64,000 bases of DNA. Source: Leifsonia sp040686855 (GTDB lineage Bacteria > Actinomycetota > Actinomycetes > Actinomycetales > Microbacteriaceae). Position 1 is the first letter of the stretch. Every line of letters begins with the position of its first letter. The notes below the pieces were generated by a model that worked only from the letters and a program-made list of their open reading frames with translations, was not told where the DNA came from and did not search any database. Positions 17,273 through 25,813 of this stretch are shown one piece after another. Location: positions 372,001 to 436,000 of the forward strand of contig NZ_JBFBOG010000001.1 in assembly GCF_040686855.1 (NCBI RefSeq), written 5' to 3'. The position numbers were made by a program, and so were the translations under genes.

Positions 17273-18226
17273 GTGACCATCACCGAACGCACTGGAACCA
17301 CCACCTCCACGGCGACCACCGCACCCGCTGGGGCGACCGCCGCGAGCGCCGGGCCGGCCGCCGCGCTCGCCGCGGCCCTCGATGGACCGCTCGTCTCGAC
17401 GCAGTGGCTCGCCGACCACCTGGGCGCCGACGGGCTCGTCGTCCTCGACGCCACGGTCGTGCCGTCGCAGGGTCCCGACGGGCGGCCGGTGTACCTGAGC
17501 GGGCGCGACCGCTTCCTCGGTGAGGGGCACATCCCCGGATCCGTCTTCGCCGACCTGCTCGAGACGTTCAGCGACCCGACCGGCCGCTTCCCGTTCACGC
17601 GGCCCGAGGCGGCGGCGTTCGAGGCCGCGGCTGCCGAGCTCGGCATCGGCGCGGACACCACCGTCGTGGTCGCGGACGCCGCCGTCGGGCAGTGGGCCGC
17701 GCGGCTGTGGTACCTCTTCCGCTCGCTCGGGCACGACCGGGTCGCCGTGCTCGACGGAGGGGTGAAAGCCTGGCGCGCCGAGGGGCGCCCGCTGGAGCAG
17801 AGCCCCGAGCGTCCCGCGGCACCCGGCGACGTCGCACCGCTCCTCGCCGATCCCCGCCCGGGCTTCTGGATCTCGACCGAGGAGGTCGCCGAGATCGTCG
17901 CGGGCACACGACCCGGCGCGCTGGTCTGCGGAACGCCGCCGCGCGACTTCGCCGCTCGTCACATCCCGGGCAGCCTGAGCGCGCCCGCCGTGCGCCTGGT
18001 CGACCGGGACACGAACACCCTGCTGCCGGAGCGTGAGCTGCGAGAGCTGTTCGCCGACGTGCTCGATGCTCCCGGCCCGATCGTCGTCTACTGCGGTGCC
18101 GGCATCGCGGCGGCGTCGGATGCTCTGGCGCTCGGGCTCCTCGGACGGGACGACGTGCTGCTGTACGACGGCTCCCTCTCCGAGTGGGCCGCCGACCCGG
18201 CCGCGCCCCTGGCGTCCGCCGCCTGA
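17273..18226 (+). CDS. Two-domain rhodanese-type sulfurtransferase
   Basis: Thiosulfate or 3-mercaptopyruvate sulfurtransferase of 317 residues. After an Ala/Thr-rich N-terminal extension of about 35 residues come two rhodanese domains. The first is inactive; the second carries the persulfide cysteine near residue 274 in VYCGAGIAA. The CGAGI loop, rather than the CGSGVTA loop of the other sulfurtransferase in this window (42216-43094), may mean different acceptor use. GTG 17273 lies 7 nt after TAGCGT, a leaderless pattern. The low-complexity N-terminus could indicate a later true start, but no better start is visible. Confidence 0.88.
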   Translation: MTITERTGTTTSTATTAPAGATAASAGPAAALAAALDGPLVSTQWLADHLGADGLVVLDATVVPSQGPDGRPVYLSGRDRFLGEGHIPGSVFADLLETFSDPTGRFPFTRPEAAAFEAAAAELGIGADTTVVVADAAVGQWAARLWYLFRSLGHDRVAVLDGGVKAWRAEGRPLEQSPERPAAPGDVAPLLADPRPGFWISTEEVAEIVAGTRPGALVCGTPPRDFAARHIPGSLSAPAVRLVDRDTNTLLPERELRELFADVLDAPGPIVVYCGAGIAAASDALALGLLGRDDVLLYDGSLSEWAADPAAPLASAA

Positions 18227-18278
18227 GCGGTCCGGCGACTCCTAGCTCGCTCCAAGCGTCGCGCCCTAGCCTGCGATC

Positions 18279-18767
18279 ATGACCGTGATGGACATCCCCT
18301 TCGAGACAATCGACGGCGAGCAGACGGCCCTCTCCGCGTACGCGGGCAAGGTCATCCTCGTCGTCAACGTCGCCTCCCGCTGCGGGCTCGCGCCGCAGTA
18401 CGAGAAGCTCGAGAAACTGCAGGAGACCTACGGTGACCGCGGGTTCACCGTGATCGGCTTCCCGAGCAACCAGTTCCTGCAGGAGCTCAGCTCGACGGAC
18501 GCCATCAAGGAGTACTGCTCCACGACCTGGGGCGTGACGTTCCCGATGGCCGAGAAGGTGAAGCTGAACGGCCGCAACGCCCACCCGCTCTACCAGGAGC
18601 TGACAAAGCACCCGGACGCGGAGGGCAAGGCCGGCCGCGTCAAGTGGAACTTCGAGAAGTTCGTCATCACGCCCGACGGCTCGGTGTACCGCTTCCGCCC
18701 GCAGACGGAGCCGGACGACCCGGCCATCGTCGGGCTGATCGAGGAGTCGCTGGCCGCGGCTGCGTGA
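18279..18767 (+). CDS. Glutathione peroxidase family thiol peroxidase
   Basis: A 162-residue peroxidase of the GPx fold reducing hydroperoxides. The peroxidatic cysteine lies in NVASRCGLAPQY, and the tetrad partners Gln and Trp in GFPSNQF and VKWNFEKF. A further Cys (YCSTTWGV) could act as resolving residue, as in thioredoxin-dependent bacterial forms, since actinobacteria generally lack glutathione. ATG 18279 follows TAGCCT by 7 nt. The gene follows the rhodanese and converges with a small hypothetical gene 13 nt beyond. Confidence 0.94.
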   Translation: MTVMDIPFETIDGEQTALSAYAGKVILVVNVASRCGLAPQYEKLEKLQETYGDRGFTVIGFPSNQFLQELSSTDAIKEYCSTTWGVTFPMAEKVKLNGRNAHPLYQELTKHPDAEGKAGRVKWNFEKFVITPDGSVYRFRPQTEPDDPAIVGLIEESLAAAA

Positions 18768-18780
18768 CCGATCGGGCGGA

Positions 18781-19071
18781 TCAGGCGCGCCGGAACCAGC
18801 GGCCGCCGACGCGTTCGGTGAGCCGCCACGCGCCGGTGTCGGCGAGGGCCTGCACCTGCGCCACCGTGTGCTCCGCGACGCGAAGGGCCAGACGCACGTT
18901 GTCCTCTGTGAACCGCACTGTGATGCGGGCCTCACCGGATACGACGACCACGCTGCTCGCCTCCACGACCGCGAGTTCGCGGGCGGCGTCGGCAGCGGCG
19001 GGTTCGACCGAGCGCGGGTCGACACCGGGATGCAGCCGACCGACGGCCAGGATGACGCGGAAGGAGGGCAC
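18781..19071 (-). CDS. Small conserved hypothetical protein
   Basis: A 96-residue protein of unknown function. It has a beta-rich middle (VVVVSGEARITVRFTEDNVRLALRVAEHTVAQV) and ends with a basic aromatic tail (GGRWFRRA). No signal peptide or membrane segment. GTG 19071 follows TAGGCT by 7 nt, matching the leaderless starts of neighbours and supporting a real gene. It converges with the glutathione peroxidase and diverges from the DksA-like gene. Confidence 0.65.
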   Translation of the reverse strand: MPSFRVILAVGRLHPGVDPRSVEPAAADAARELAVVEASSVVVVSGEARITVRFTEDNVRLALRVAEHTVAQVQALADTGAWRLTERVGGRWFRRA

Positions 19072-19170
19072 CCGCTGAGCCTACGCGCGTCGATGACGCG
19101 GAACGGACCGGTCGGGCGTACGCTGACCCGACCAGACAAGCACGATCGGGGGATCGGAAGGAGTGCGCTG

Positions 19171-19584
19171 GTGCACGACACGAACACGGACGAGGTGGAA
19201 CTGACGCGGCCGGACGAGGTCCTGGATGCCGCAGAGCTCGCCGAACTGGAGAACCTGCTGCTCGAACGGCGCCAGGGGGACGTCGCCGAATCGCAGCGGA
19301 TGGCCGAATCGCTGGGGGTGCTGCTGTCATCGCGGTCGGAGTCGACGGCGGACGACGAGCACGACCCGGAGGGTCCGACGCTGTCGTCCGAGTGGAGTCG
19401 CCTGCAAGCGCTGCGCTCGGACGCCGCCCACGACATCGTGGCCGTGGACGCCGCGCTCGAACGGATCCAGCGCGGGACGTACGGCGTCTGCGCGCGCTGC
19501 GGGCGGTCCATCGGGGTGGACCGGCTGCGCGCCCGACCGACCGCCGAACTCTGCATCCGCTGCGCGATCGCGGTGGAGTCGTAG
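19171..19584 (+). CDS. DksA/TraR-family C4 zinc-finger protein
   Basis: A 137-residue protein with an N-terminal acidic coiled coil (about residues 15-85) and a C-terminal zinc finger, CARC at about 107-110 and CIRC near 129-132. This is the layout of DksA/TraR proteins that enter the secondary channel of RNA polymerase. The acidic residues at the coil tip cannot be judged reliably from sequence alone. GTG 19171 is chosen because GGAAGGAG ends 7 nt upstream; the longer in-frame opening has no ribosome-binding site. It converges with the LuxR-type regulator. Confidence 0.83.
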   Translation: MHDTNTDEVELTRPDEVLDAAELAELENLLLERRQGDVAESQRMAESLGVLLSSRSESTADDEHDPEGPTLSSEWSRLQALRSDAAHDIVAVDAALERIQRGTYGVCARCGRSIGVDRLRARPTAELCIRCAIAVES

Positions 19585-19602
19585 CGACCCCCGCGCCACG
19601 CG

Positions 19603-22503
19603 TCAGGAGGGCGTGCGGGCGAGGTACACGGCCTCGGTGCGAGTGGATGCTCCGACCTTGCGCAGGATGCTCGACACGTGCACGCTCGCGGTCTTGGCGC
19701 TGATGTAGAGCCGTTCGCCGATCTGCTTGTTGCTGAGGCCCTGCTCGATGAGGGCGAGGACCTGCTCCTCGCGCTCCGTCAGCGGCGCGCCATGGGCCGT
19801 CGCGACGGGCGCGGCCCGGCCGGGCTGCCCGGCGAGCGCGTCGGCGGCCTCGACGAGCAGGCGGATGCCGTGCTCGACGGCGAGCGCGCGGCCCTCCGCC
19901 ACGAGGGCGTCGGCGCGTGAGCGCTCCCCCGCCGCGAGCGCGACGCGCGCGCCACGCAGGAGGGCATACGGACGCAGGTGGACGGGCGCGACGGGCAACT
20001 CCCCGGCCGACGCGGCGGCCTCCCACGCCTGCAGAGCGGATGCGACCCGGTCGGCGCGATCGGGCGCCACCGCTACGGCGGCCCGAGCGGTCGCGAGCTC
20101 GGCGGCGATCACTGGACTCCACGCCGCCGCCGTCGGCCACTCGCGCAGGGTGCCGAGCACGGCCTCCAGCCGTGCCGCCTCTCCCATCACGTCGAGAGGC
20201 GCGCCCCGCACCGCCAGCTCCGCCAGCGCACGCGACGCAGCAGCCATCACCGGGAGGTCGTAGCCGGGCATCGGACGGAACGGGAGCGCGCCGATGCCCC
20301 GCGTCTCCGCCCACGCCCGCTCGTAGTCGCCGAGGGCGATAGCGGTCTCGCCGACGACCCGGGCGACCATGAGCCGGGTCTGCTGCTCCAGCTCGGAGAG
20401 GGTCCGCAGCGGTGTGCGCAGGCGGCGCAGGAGGGCATCCGCGCGCTCCGGTTCGCCGTGCCACACCCACAGGCGGGCTCGCTGGAGGGCAGCGCACAGG
20501 CCCGTGCGGTCGTCGAGGCCGAGGGCGATGCGCAAGAGGTCTTCTGCGCGGTCGTACTCGCCCAGAGCGATGAGCGGTTCGGCCGTGTTGGCCGCGAGCC
20601 AGATGCCGGAGGTGCGTTCCACGCCGCGTTCCCGGGCGCGGGCGACGCCGGACTCCGCCAGCAGCACGGCCTCGGCGTAGCGGCCGACGGAATTGAGCGC
20701 ATCGGACGCGTTCACCGCGTACCGCAGGGTCGCTGATGCGTCGCCCTGGGAGAGGGCGTCGGCGGTCTCGAACTCGTCGAAGCCTTCGCGGATGCGACCC
20801 GAGGCGACGAGGGACGAGGCGAGGATGTTGTGTGCGACCGAGCGCAGCGGCGGCGCGGCAGCCGCGGCCTCGTCGATCGCCTCGCGCGCGGTCGGGATGG
20901 CGGTGTCGAACGTGCCGGCGAGCATGCGCTGGGCGGCGAGCTCGGTCAGCAGATGCGGCCGCAACGGATCACCGACGGGCGCAGTCCCGGGCGGCACGAG
21001 CGCCAGCGCCTCCTCGAGCAGGTCGGCGAACCCCGGCCGGTTCAGATTGGCGAGGTACTGGCCCTTGTCGCGGAGCAGCCGCGCGCGGCGCGAGGGCGGC
21101 AGATCGCCGGCGTCGGCGAGCGCGACGTCGACCAGCGCCAGCGCCCGCTCGTTGTTGCCCGCGTTCCGGAGCGCCGACGCCGTGATGGCGATGACGGCGA
21201 CGCGGTCGCGGCCGGCCAGCTCCTCGGCGTCCGGGACGCGGTCCCACAGCTCGAGCATCCGGTCGCCCATCGCCGCCGCAGTGGAATAGGCGTACGAGCG
21301 CTTGGCCTCGTCCATCGCCTCGACCGACGCCACGAACGCGCGTCGGACGTCGTGCGCGGCCAGCCAGTGCGCCGAGAGCTGCACCGCCGAGCGCTGCGGG
21401 TCGGCCTCCAGCGCCTCGGCGTAACGGGCGTGGAACCGGGAGCGCTCCCCCGGGAGCAGATCGGCGTGGACGGCCTCACGCACGAGCGTGTGCCGGAACG
21501 CGTACTCGGTGGAGTCGGCTCGCAGCAGGTTCGCCGCCAGCGCCTCTCGTGCCGCCGCGTCGAGCTCGTCGGGCGTTCCCTCGTACACCGCGGCCAGCAG
21601 CTCGTGCGGCACGCAGACGCCACCCGCGGCGAGCACCCGCAGGAGCCGCTGGGCCGGGTCGCTCAGGCGCTCGAAGCGGGTGAGCACCAGCTCCCGCAGC
21701 GTCTCGGGCAGGTCGTCGCCCGAGCGCAGGCCGTCGATGCCGACCAGCTCTTCGACGAAGAACGGCACGCCCTCGCTCAACTCGGTCACGCGCTCCAGCG
21801 AGCCCTCGTCGGGCATGCGCCCGAGCAGCTGCTCGACCAGCTCGGCCACCTGCTCGCGCCCGAGACGGGCGAGCTCCCACCGGGTGACCCGGCGGGTGCG
21901 CTCGAGCTCGGGCAGCCAGGAGCGCAGGATATGACCCCGCGGCACCTCGTCGCTGCGGTACGTGAGCACGATGAGCAGCCGGCCGCGCTCGGACATCCGC
22001 ACCAGGAACCGCAGCAACTCGAGCGTCGAGCGGTCGGCCCACTGGAGGTCTTCGATCGCGAGGATGACCGGGCGCTCGGCCGACACGGTCTCGAGCAGGT
22101 CGGTGACCAGCTCGTACAGCCGCTCCGCGCCCGTCCGCGGCGGCACGGCCGACTCGTCCGCCAGTTCGGGCAGCAGCGCCGGGAGCACCCCCGCCCCGGA
22201 GCCGGCCGCCTGCAGGATGCGCTCCAGCCCGACGACCTGGATGAGTCTCCGCAGCACCGCCGCGAACGGCGCGTACGGCGCGCCGTCGTCTCCCAGGTCG
22301 ACGCAGCGGCCGAGCAGCACGGTGGCCTCTGCGTCGCGCTGGGCCAGGAACTCCTCCAGCAGCCTCGTCTTGCCGATGCCCGCCTCGCCGCCGATGACGA
22401 CCGCGCGGGGCTCGCCCTCGGAGGCCGCCCGGAACTCATCGCGCAGCGCCGCCAGGTCGGGCTCCCGCCCGACCACCGTGAGGCTCGACGCCGGTGCTCG
22501 CAT
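19603..22503 (-). CDS. Large ATP-binding LuxR-family transcriptional regulator (LAL/MalT-like)
   Basis: A 966-residue STAND-class regulator. The N-terminal AAA/NACHT-type ATPase has Walker A GGEAGIGKT at residues 38-46 and Walker B VILAIEDLQWAD. A long alpha-helical (TPR-like) middle of about 600 residues follows, and a C-terminal LuxR helix-turn-helix (LTEREEQVLALIEQGLSNKQ) about 60 residues from the end. Such proteins bind an inducer through the helical region and activate target promoters. ATG 22503 is chosen because the ATPase homology begins just after it and GATGAGG lies 2 nt upstream; the open frame continues upstream through a different small gene. Target unknown; the divergent FMN reductase is a candidate. 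Confidence 0.88.
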   Translation of the reverse strand: MRAPASSLTVVGREPDLAALRDEFRAASEGEPRAVVIGGEAGIGKTRLLEEFLAQRDAEATVLLGRCVDLGDDGAPYAPFAAVLRRLIQVVGLERILQAAGSGAGVLPALLPELADESAVPPRTGAERLYELVTDLLETVSAERPVILAIEDLQWADRSTLELLRFLVRMSERGRLLIVLTYRSDEVPRGHILRSWLPELERTRRVTRWELARLGREQVAELVEQLLGRMPDEGSLERVTELSEGVPFFVEELVGIDGLRSGDDLPETLRELVLTRFERLSDPAQRLLRVLAAGGVCVPHELLAAVYEGTPDELDAAAREALAANLLRADSTEYAFRHTLVREAVHADLLPGERSRFHARYAEALEADPQRSAVQLSAHWLAAHDVRRAFVASVEAMDEAKRSYAYSTAAAMGDRMLELWDRVPDAEELAGRDRVAVIAITASALRNAGNNERALALVDVALADAGDLPPSRRARLLRDKGQYLANLNRPGFADLLEEALALVPPGTAPVGDPLRPHLLTELAAQRMLAGTFDTAIPTAREAIDEAAAAAPPLRSVAHNILASSLVASGRIREGFDEFETADALSQGDASATLRYAVNASDALNSVGRYAEAVLLAESGVARARERGVERTSGIWLAANTAEPLIALGEYDRAEDLLRIALGLDDRTGLCAALQRARLWVWHGEPERADALLRRLRTPLRTLSELEQQTRLMVARVVGETAIALGDYERAWAETRGIGALPFRPMPGYDLPVMAAASRALAELAVRGAPLDVMGEAARLEAVLGTLREWPTAAAWSPVIAAELATARAAVAVAPDRADRVASALQAWEAAASAGELPVAPVHLRPYALLRGARVALAAGERSRADALVAEGRALAVEHGIRLLVEAADALAGQPGRAAPVATAHGAPLTEREEQVLALIEQGLSNKQIGERLYISAKTASVHVSSILRKVGASTRTEAVYLARTPS

Positions 22504-22609
22504 GGCCTCATCGTGCCATGGACCACCGACATCCGGACCCCCGACCGTGGCGGCTTCGCGCAGGGCGGACGGGTCGGCGCCGAGCGCCCCCGTCGCGGCC
22601 TGCGCGATG

Positions 22610-22864
22610 TCAACGGCCGGCGTGAGCCAGCTCCCGCTCGGGCGCCTCCGCGACCGCCGCAGGCAGGGGCGCCTCGGCCGGCGCGGCCGGCTGCGCGACC
22701 CGCGCACCACCCACGACCCGGGCCTCCGCCCGCTGCAGCGCCTCGCGCATCCCGCGCAGCCACCGCCCGTGCTCGTCGGCGCGCCGCACCCGCTCGCGCT
22801 CCACCTCCTGACGTCCGCTCTCGCCGGCCCGTACCCGGAAGTCCACGAACTCGTCCAGCAGCAT
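22610..22864 (-). CDS. Small charged hypothetical protein upstream of the LuxR regulator
   Basis: An 84-residue ORF. A strong ribosome-binding site (GAGGGGAG, about 6 nt spacing) precedes ATG 22864, which argues for translation. The protein is Arg/Glu-rich and probably a helix or coiled coil (residues 1-55), then has an Ala/Pro-rich tail. It has no recognised domain. It lies 106 nt upstream of the LuxR-type regulator on the same strand and is likely co-transcribed, so it may be an accessory factor; this is inference only. Confidence 0.55.
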   Translation of the reverse strand: MLLDEFVDFRVRAGESGRQEVERERVRRADEHGRWLRGMREALQRAEARVVGGARVAQPAAPAEAPLPAAVAEAPERELAHAGR

Positions 22865-23036
22865 GATCCGCTCCCCTCGTGCTCTCGCCGGGCACCTCGC
22901 TCCGGCGATGACACCAGACTTCTCGCTAAGGCACCCCCGGGACATCGGGAGGATGCCCTATTCCGGTCGGGCGAGTACGGATAAGACATCCCGACAAGGG
23001 CTTCACGCGTCCCCACGCCGGGGGCAGCATGGCGTC

Positions 23037-23630
23037 ATGGCCACGATCAACGAACTCGATCCCCCGTACAACGTCGGCTATTTCGTGGGCAGTCTGTCCA
23101 CGCAGTCGGTCAACAGGACCCTCTCCAAAGCGCTGCTGCGGCTCGCGCCCTCGGAACTGGTCTTCACCGAGATCCCGATCGGCGGTCTCCCCCTCTACAA
23201 CCGCGACCTCGACGGGCACTTCCCGCCCGAGGCCGTCGACTACAAGCGGCTGATCGCCGAGCAGGATGCGCTGCTGTTCATCACGCCGGAGTACAACCGC
23301 TCCATTCCGGGCGCGCTGAAGAATGCGATCGACTGGGCGAGCCGGCCGTACGGCGAGAACGTCATCGCGCGCAAGGCCACCGCCGTGATCGGCGCCTCGC
23401 CCGGGCAGATCGGCACGGCGGTCGGGCAGCAGCACCTGCGCAGCATCCTGAGCTTCCTGCAGGCGCCGCAGATGAACGCGCCCGAGGCGTACATCTGGAT
23501 GCGGCCCGGGCTGATCGAGGAGGACGGCACGGTGACCGATCCGGGCACCGAGGAGTTCCTGCGCGGCTACATGACCGCGTTCTTCGAGTACATCGAGCGC
23601 GTGCTCACGGTGGTGCCGAGCCCAGCGTGA
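23037..23630 (+). CDS. NADPH-dependent FMN reductase / quinone reductase family
   Basis: A 197-residue flavodoxin-like oxidoreductase. The N-terminal phosphate-binding loop reads GSLSTQSVNRTL, and the flavin-contact segment is LLFITPEYNRSIPGALKNAIDW, the hallmark of the NADPH_dep_FMN_red family (azobenzene, chromate or quinone reductases). ATG 23037 follows CAGCAT by 7 nt. The next gene overlaps its stop (GTGA), so the two are coupled. It is divergent from the small charged protein and LuxR-type regulator. Confidence 0.9.
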   Translation: MATINELDPPYNVGYFVGSLSTQSVNRTLSKALLRLAPSELVFTEIPIGGLPLYNRDLDGHFPPEAVDYKRLIAEQDALLFITPEYNRSIPGALKNAIDWASRPYGENVIARKATAVIGASPGQIGTAVGQQHLRSILSFLQAPQMNAPEAYIWMRPGLIEEDGTVTDPGTEEFLRGYMTAFFEYIERVLTVVPSPA

Positions 23631-24046
23631 GGATCGTGGATCAGGACGGCGACCGCAGCGTCGAGCTGCGGCCGGCCGCGCGCGAGGAGGGCGACCGGGT
23701 CGTCGTCGACGCGATCGTCGACGACGGCGGCCGGCGCTGGGAGCTGTCCGAGGCCTGCCTGACCACGACCGAGGCGCGCGGCCTGGCCGCGTGGCTGGCC
23801 GGGCTCGCCGAGGACACGACCGCGGCCGCTGACGAGTGGACCTCGCTCACCTTCGACTCGAACGCGCTCTCCCTCAGCGGGCACCGCATCCCCGGCGGCA
23901 CCGTCGAGTTGCGCCTCGCGCTCCTCCGGATGCACACGGCAGGCGCCGGAACCACGGACGTCGTGGTCGGCCTCCGCGCCCCGCAGCCCGCCGTCACCAC
24001 TGCCGCGCGCACCCTCCTCGCCGAGCTCGAGGCCCTGCCCGCCTAG
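23627..24046 (+). CDS. Hypothetical protein coupled to the FMN reductase
   Basis: A 139-residue protein of unknown function. The GTG start overlaps the preceding stop codon by 4 nt. Sequence pattern: alternating beta strands (RVVVDAIVDDGGRRWELSE, TSLTFDSNALSLSG, TVELRLALL) with one helix (ARGLAAWLAGLAED). This looks like a small beta-sandwich resembling WapI-type or DUF6228-like proteins, a weak resemblance only. No membrane segment. It is followed by the long inverted repeat at 24069-24127. Confidence 0.6.
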   Translation: MRIVDQDGDRSVELRPAAREEGDRVVVDAIVDDGGRRWELSEACLTTTEARGLAAWLAGLAEDTTAAADEWTSLTFDSNALSLSGHRIPGGTVELRLALLRMHTAGAGTTDVVVGLRAPQPAVTTAARTLLAELEALPA

Positions 24047-24068
24047 CCGCCCTTCGTCGTGCGGGCCC

Positions 24069-24127
24069 GCGATTCGTGCCGAACGGTCGCGATTCGTGGC
24101 ATACAGCGACCATTCGGCACGAATCGC
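24069..24127. repeat. Long intergenic inverted repeat with alternative pairing
   Basis: Arms 24069-24090 and 24106-24127 pair over 22 bp with a single mismatch (arm starts GCGATTCGTGCCGAA). The 15-nt loop begins with a second copy of GATTCGTGGC, which can pair with the right arm's CACGAATC in place of the left arm, so two exclusive hairpins are possible. It lies between convergent genes. It may serve as a bidirectional terminator, but there is no T-run, so it could instead be a REP-like element. Confidence 0.8.
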
Positions 24128-24151
24128 CGAGGAAGGTCCGGCGAAGAGTTC

Positions 24152-25183
24152 TTAGCGGCCGCCCTCGCGCTTGCGGTGGCGCTGCTGGACGGCCTGCTCG
24201 CCGTAGGGGTAGATGTCCGTGCGCGGGGTGCTCGCCTCGTCCAGGCGGCGACGCTGGTCGTCGGTCAGGACGAGGTCGGCCGCCCCGAGGTTGTCCTCCA
24301 GCTGCTCGGTCGTGCGCGCGCCGAGGATGACCGAGGTCACCGCCGGCCGGTCGCTCAGCCAGCGCAGGGACACCTGCGACGCGGAGGCGCCGGTCTCCTT
24401 CGCGACTGCGTCCACCGCGTCGATGATCTCCCACGTGCGCGGGTCGGCGTTGCGCGCCTCCCACGCCTCCATCCCGCGCGTCGGGTTCTCGCCGAGGCGG
24501 GTGGCTCCGGTCGGCGCCTGGTCGCGGTGGTACTTGCCGCTCAGCCAGCCGCCCGCGAGCGGCGACCACGGGAGCAGGCCGATACCCGCATCCAGGGCCG
24601 CCGGGACCACCTCGTGCTCGATCCCGCGCACGATCAGGCTGTACTGCGGTTGCAGCGTCACCGGCGGCGCGAACTCGTGCGCCCGGGCCACGTGCACGGC
24701 CTTGGTGAGCTGCCAGCCGAGGTAGTTCGAGAAGCCGTAGTACGAGATCTTGCCCGCGCTGATGGCGTCGTCGAGAAAGCGCAGGGTCTCCTCGATCGGC
24801 GTCAGCGCATCCCACGCGTGCATCTGGTAGAGGTCGATGTGCTCGACGCCGAGGCGGCGCAGGGACGCGTCCAGCGCGGTCCGGAGGTGGGCGCGCGACA
24901 GGCCGAGGTCGTTCGGTCCGCCGCCCATCGGGAAGCGTCCCTTGGTCGCGATGACCACGCTGTCACGGCTGCCCGGGTTGCGGGCCAGCCAGCGCCCGAT
25001 GATGGACTCCGACGCGCCCGCCGTGTAGACGTCAGCCGTGTCGAGGAAGTTGCCCCCCGCGTCCAGGTACCGCTCCAGGATGGCGTGCGAGGCCTGCTCG
25101 TCGGCCTCGGCGCCGAAGGTCATGGTGCCGAGGGCGAACTCCGACACGATCGTTCCGCTGTTTCCGAGATTGCGTAGCTGCAT
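24152..25183 (-). CDS. Aldo/keto reductase
   Basis: NAD(P)H-dependent TIM-barrel oxidoreductase of 343 residues. Catalytic residues fit the family: Asp48 and Tyr53 in FLDTADVYTAG, Lys81 in VIATKGRF, and the His in DLYQMHAWD. The C-terminal SSVILGARTTEQLEDNL-like segment (SVILGARTTEQLEDNL) is the cofactor pocket. Length fits the AKR12/YajO-like group. ATG 25183 follows TACGTT by 7 nt, so it is probably leaderless. It is divergent from the phosphodiesterase gene. Substrate unknown; there are three other AKR/SDR genes on this window, none linked in an operon with it. Confidence 0.93.
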   Translation of the reverse strand: MQLRNLGNSGTIVSEFALGTMTFGAEADEQASHAILERYLDAGGNFLDTADVYTAGASESIIGRWLARNPGSRDSVVIATKGRFPMGGGPNDLGLSRAHLRTALDASLRRLGVEHIDLYQMHAWDALTPIEETLRFLDDAISAGKISYYGFSNYLGWQLTKAVHVARAHEFAPPVTLQPQYSLIVRGIEHEVVPAALDAGIGLLPWSPLAGGWLSGKYHRDQAPTGATRLGENPTRGMEAWEARNADPRTWEIIDAVDAVAKETGASASQVSLRWLSDRPAVTSVILGARTTEQLEDNLGAADLVLTDDQRRRLDEASTPRTDIYPYGEQAVQQRHRKREGGR

Positions 25184-25230
25184 AGCGCGAACGTAGACCC
25201 GCCGCCCGCGTTCGCCTACTGTGTGCGTTC

Positions 25231-25731
25231 GTGAGGCTGCTCCTGATCTCCGACACGCACGTCCCGAAACGCGCCCGAGTGCTGCCGCCCGCGGTGCTGG
25301 AGGCGGTCGACGTGGCCGATGTCGTCATCCACGCCGGGGACTGGGTGGATGCGGCGACGCTCGACGTGCTGGAGGAGCGGTCGCGACGGCTCATCGGCGT
25401 GTACGGCAACAACGACGGACCGGAGTTGCGGGCACGGCTGCCCGAGGTGGCGCGGGCGGAGCTGGGCGGCGTCCGGTTCGCGGTCGTGCACGAGACGGGC
25501 CCGGCGACCGGCCGGGAGGCGCGGGCTGACGCGGCTTACCCGGACGCGGACGTCCTCGTGTTCGGGCACTCGCACATCCCGTGGGACACGGTCTCGCCGG
25601 GCGGCCTGCGCCTCCTGAACCCCGGCTCGCCCACAGACCGCCGCCGCCAGCCCGTCTGCACCTTCATGACCGCCGAGGTCGCCGACGGCCGCCTCACCGA
25701 CGTGACCCTGGTCCCCATCCCCCGCGCCTGA
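25231..25731 (+). CDS. Metallophosphoesterase, YfcE/MJ0936 family
   Basis: A 166-residue dimetal phosphodiesterase. Metal-binding motifs appear in order: SDTH (residues 7-10), GDWVD, GNND and GHSHIPW. This is the short YfcE/MJ0936-type calcineurin fold. Family members hydrolyse artificial phosphodiesters in vitro; the physiological substrate is unsettled. GTG 25231 follows TACTGT by 9 nt. Divergent from the AKR, with a long inverted repeat (25740-25793) directly after the stop. Confidence 0.92.
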   Translation: MRLLLISDTHVPKRARVLPPAVLEAVDVADVVIHAGDWVDAATLDVLEERSRRLIGVYGNNDGPELRARLPEVARAELGGVRFAVVHETGPATGREARADAAYPDADVLVFGHSHIPWDTVSPGGLRLLNPGSPTDRRRQPVCTFMTAEVADGRLTDVTLVPIPRA

Positions 25732-25739
25732 CCTCACCT

Positions 25740-25793
25740 ACTGGTCCCGACACGTCGTTATGACCGGTGCGATAACAGCGTGTCAGGACCAGT
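25740..25793. repeat. Intergenic inverted repeat between convergent genes
   Basis: Arms 25740-25761 and 25772-25793 pair at 19 of 22 positions: ACTGGTCC with GGACCAGT, GACACG with CGTGTC, and GTTAT with ATAAC, separated by short mismatches. The loop is about 10 nt (GACCGGTGCG). There is no terminator-like T-run on either side. Architecture is similar to the repeats at 24069 and 27647, though the sequence differs. Confidence 0.75.
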
Positions 25794-25813
25794 GGATGGA
25801 GGGTGCAGCCGCG

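Noticed and set aside
18781..19071. BON or other known domain in the 96-residue hypothetical protein
   Set aside because: The strand pattern is suggestive, but conserved glycine positions of BON are missing.
19990..22490. Long plus-strand ORFs opposite the LuxR-type regulator
   Set aside because: No homology-like motifs, Arg/Gly-rich low-complexity content and a strong minus-strand domain structure (Walker A and LuxR HTH).
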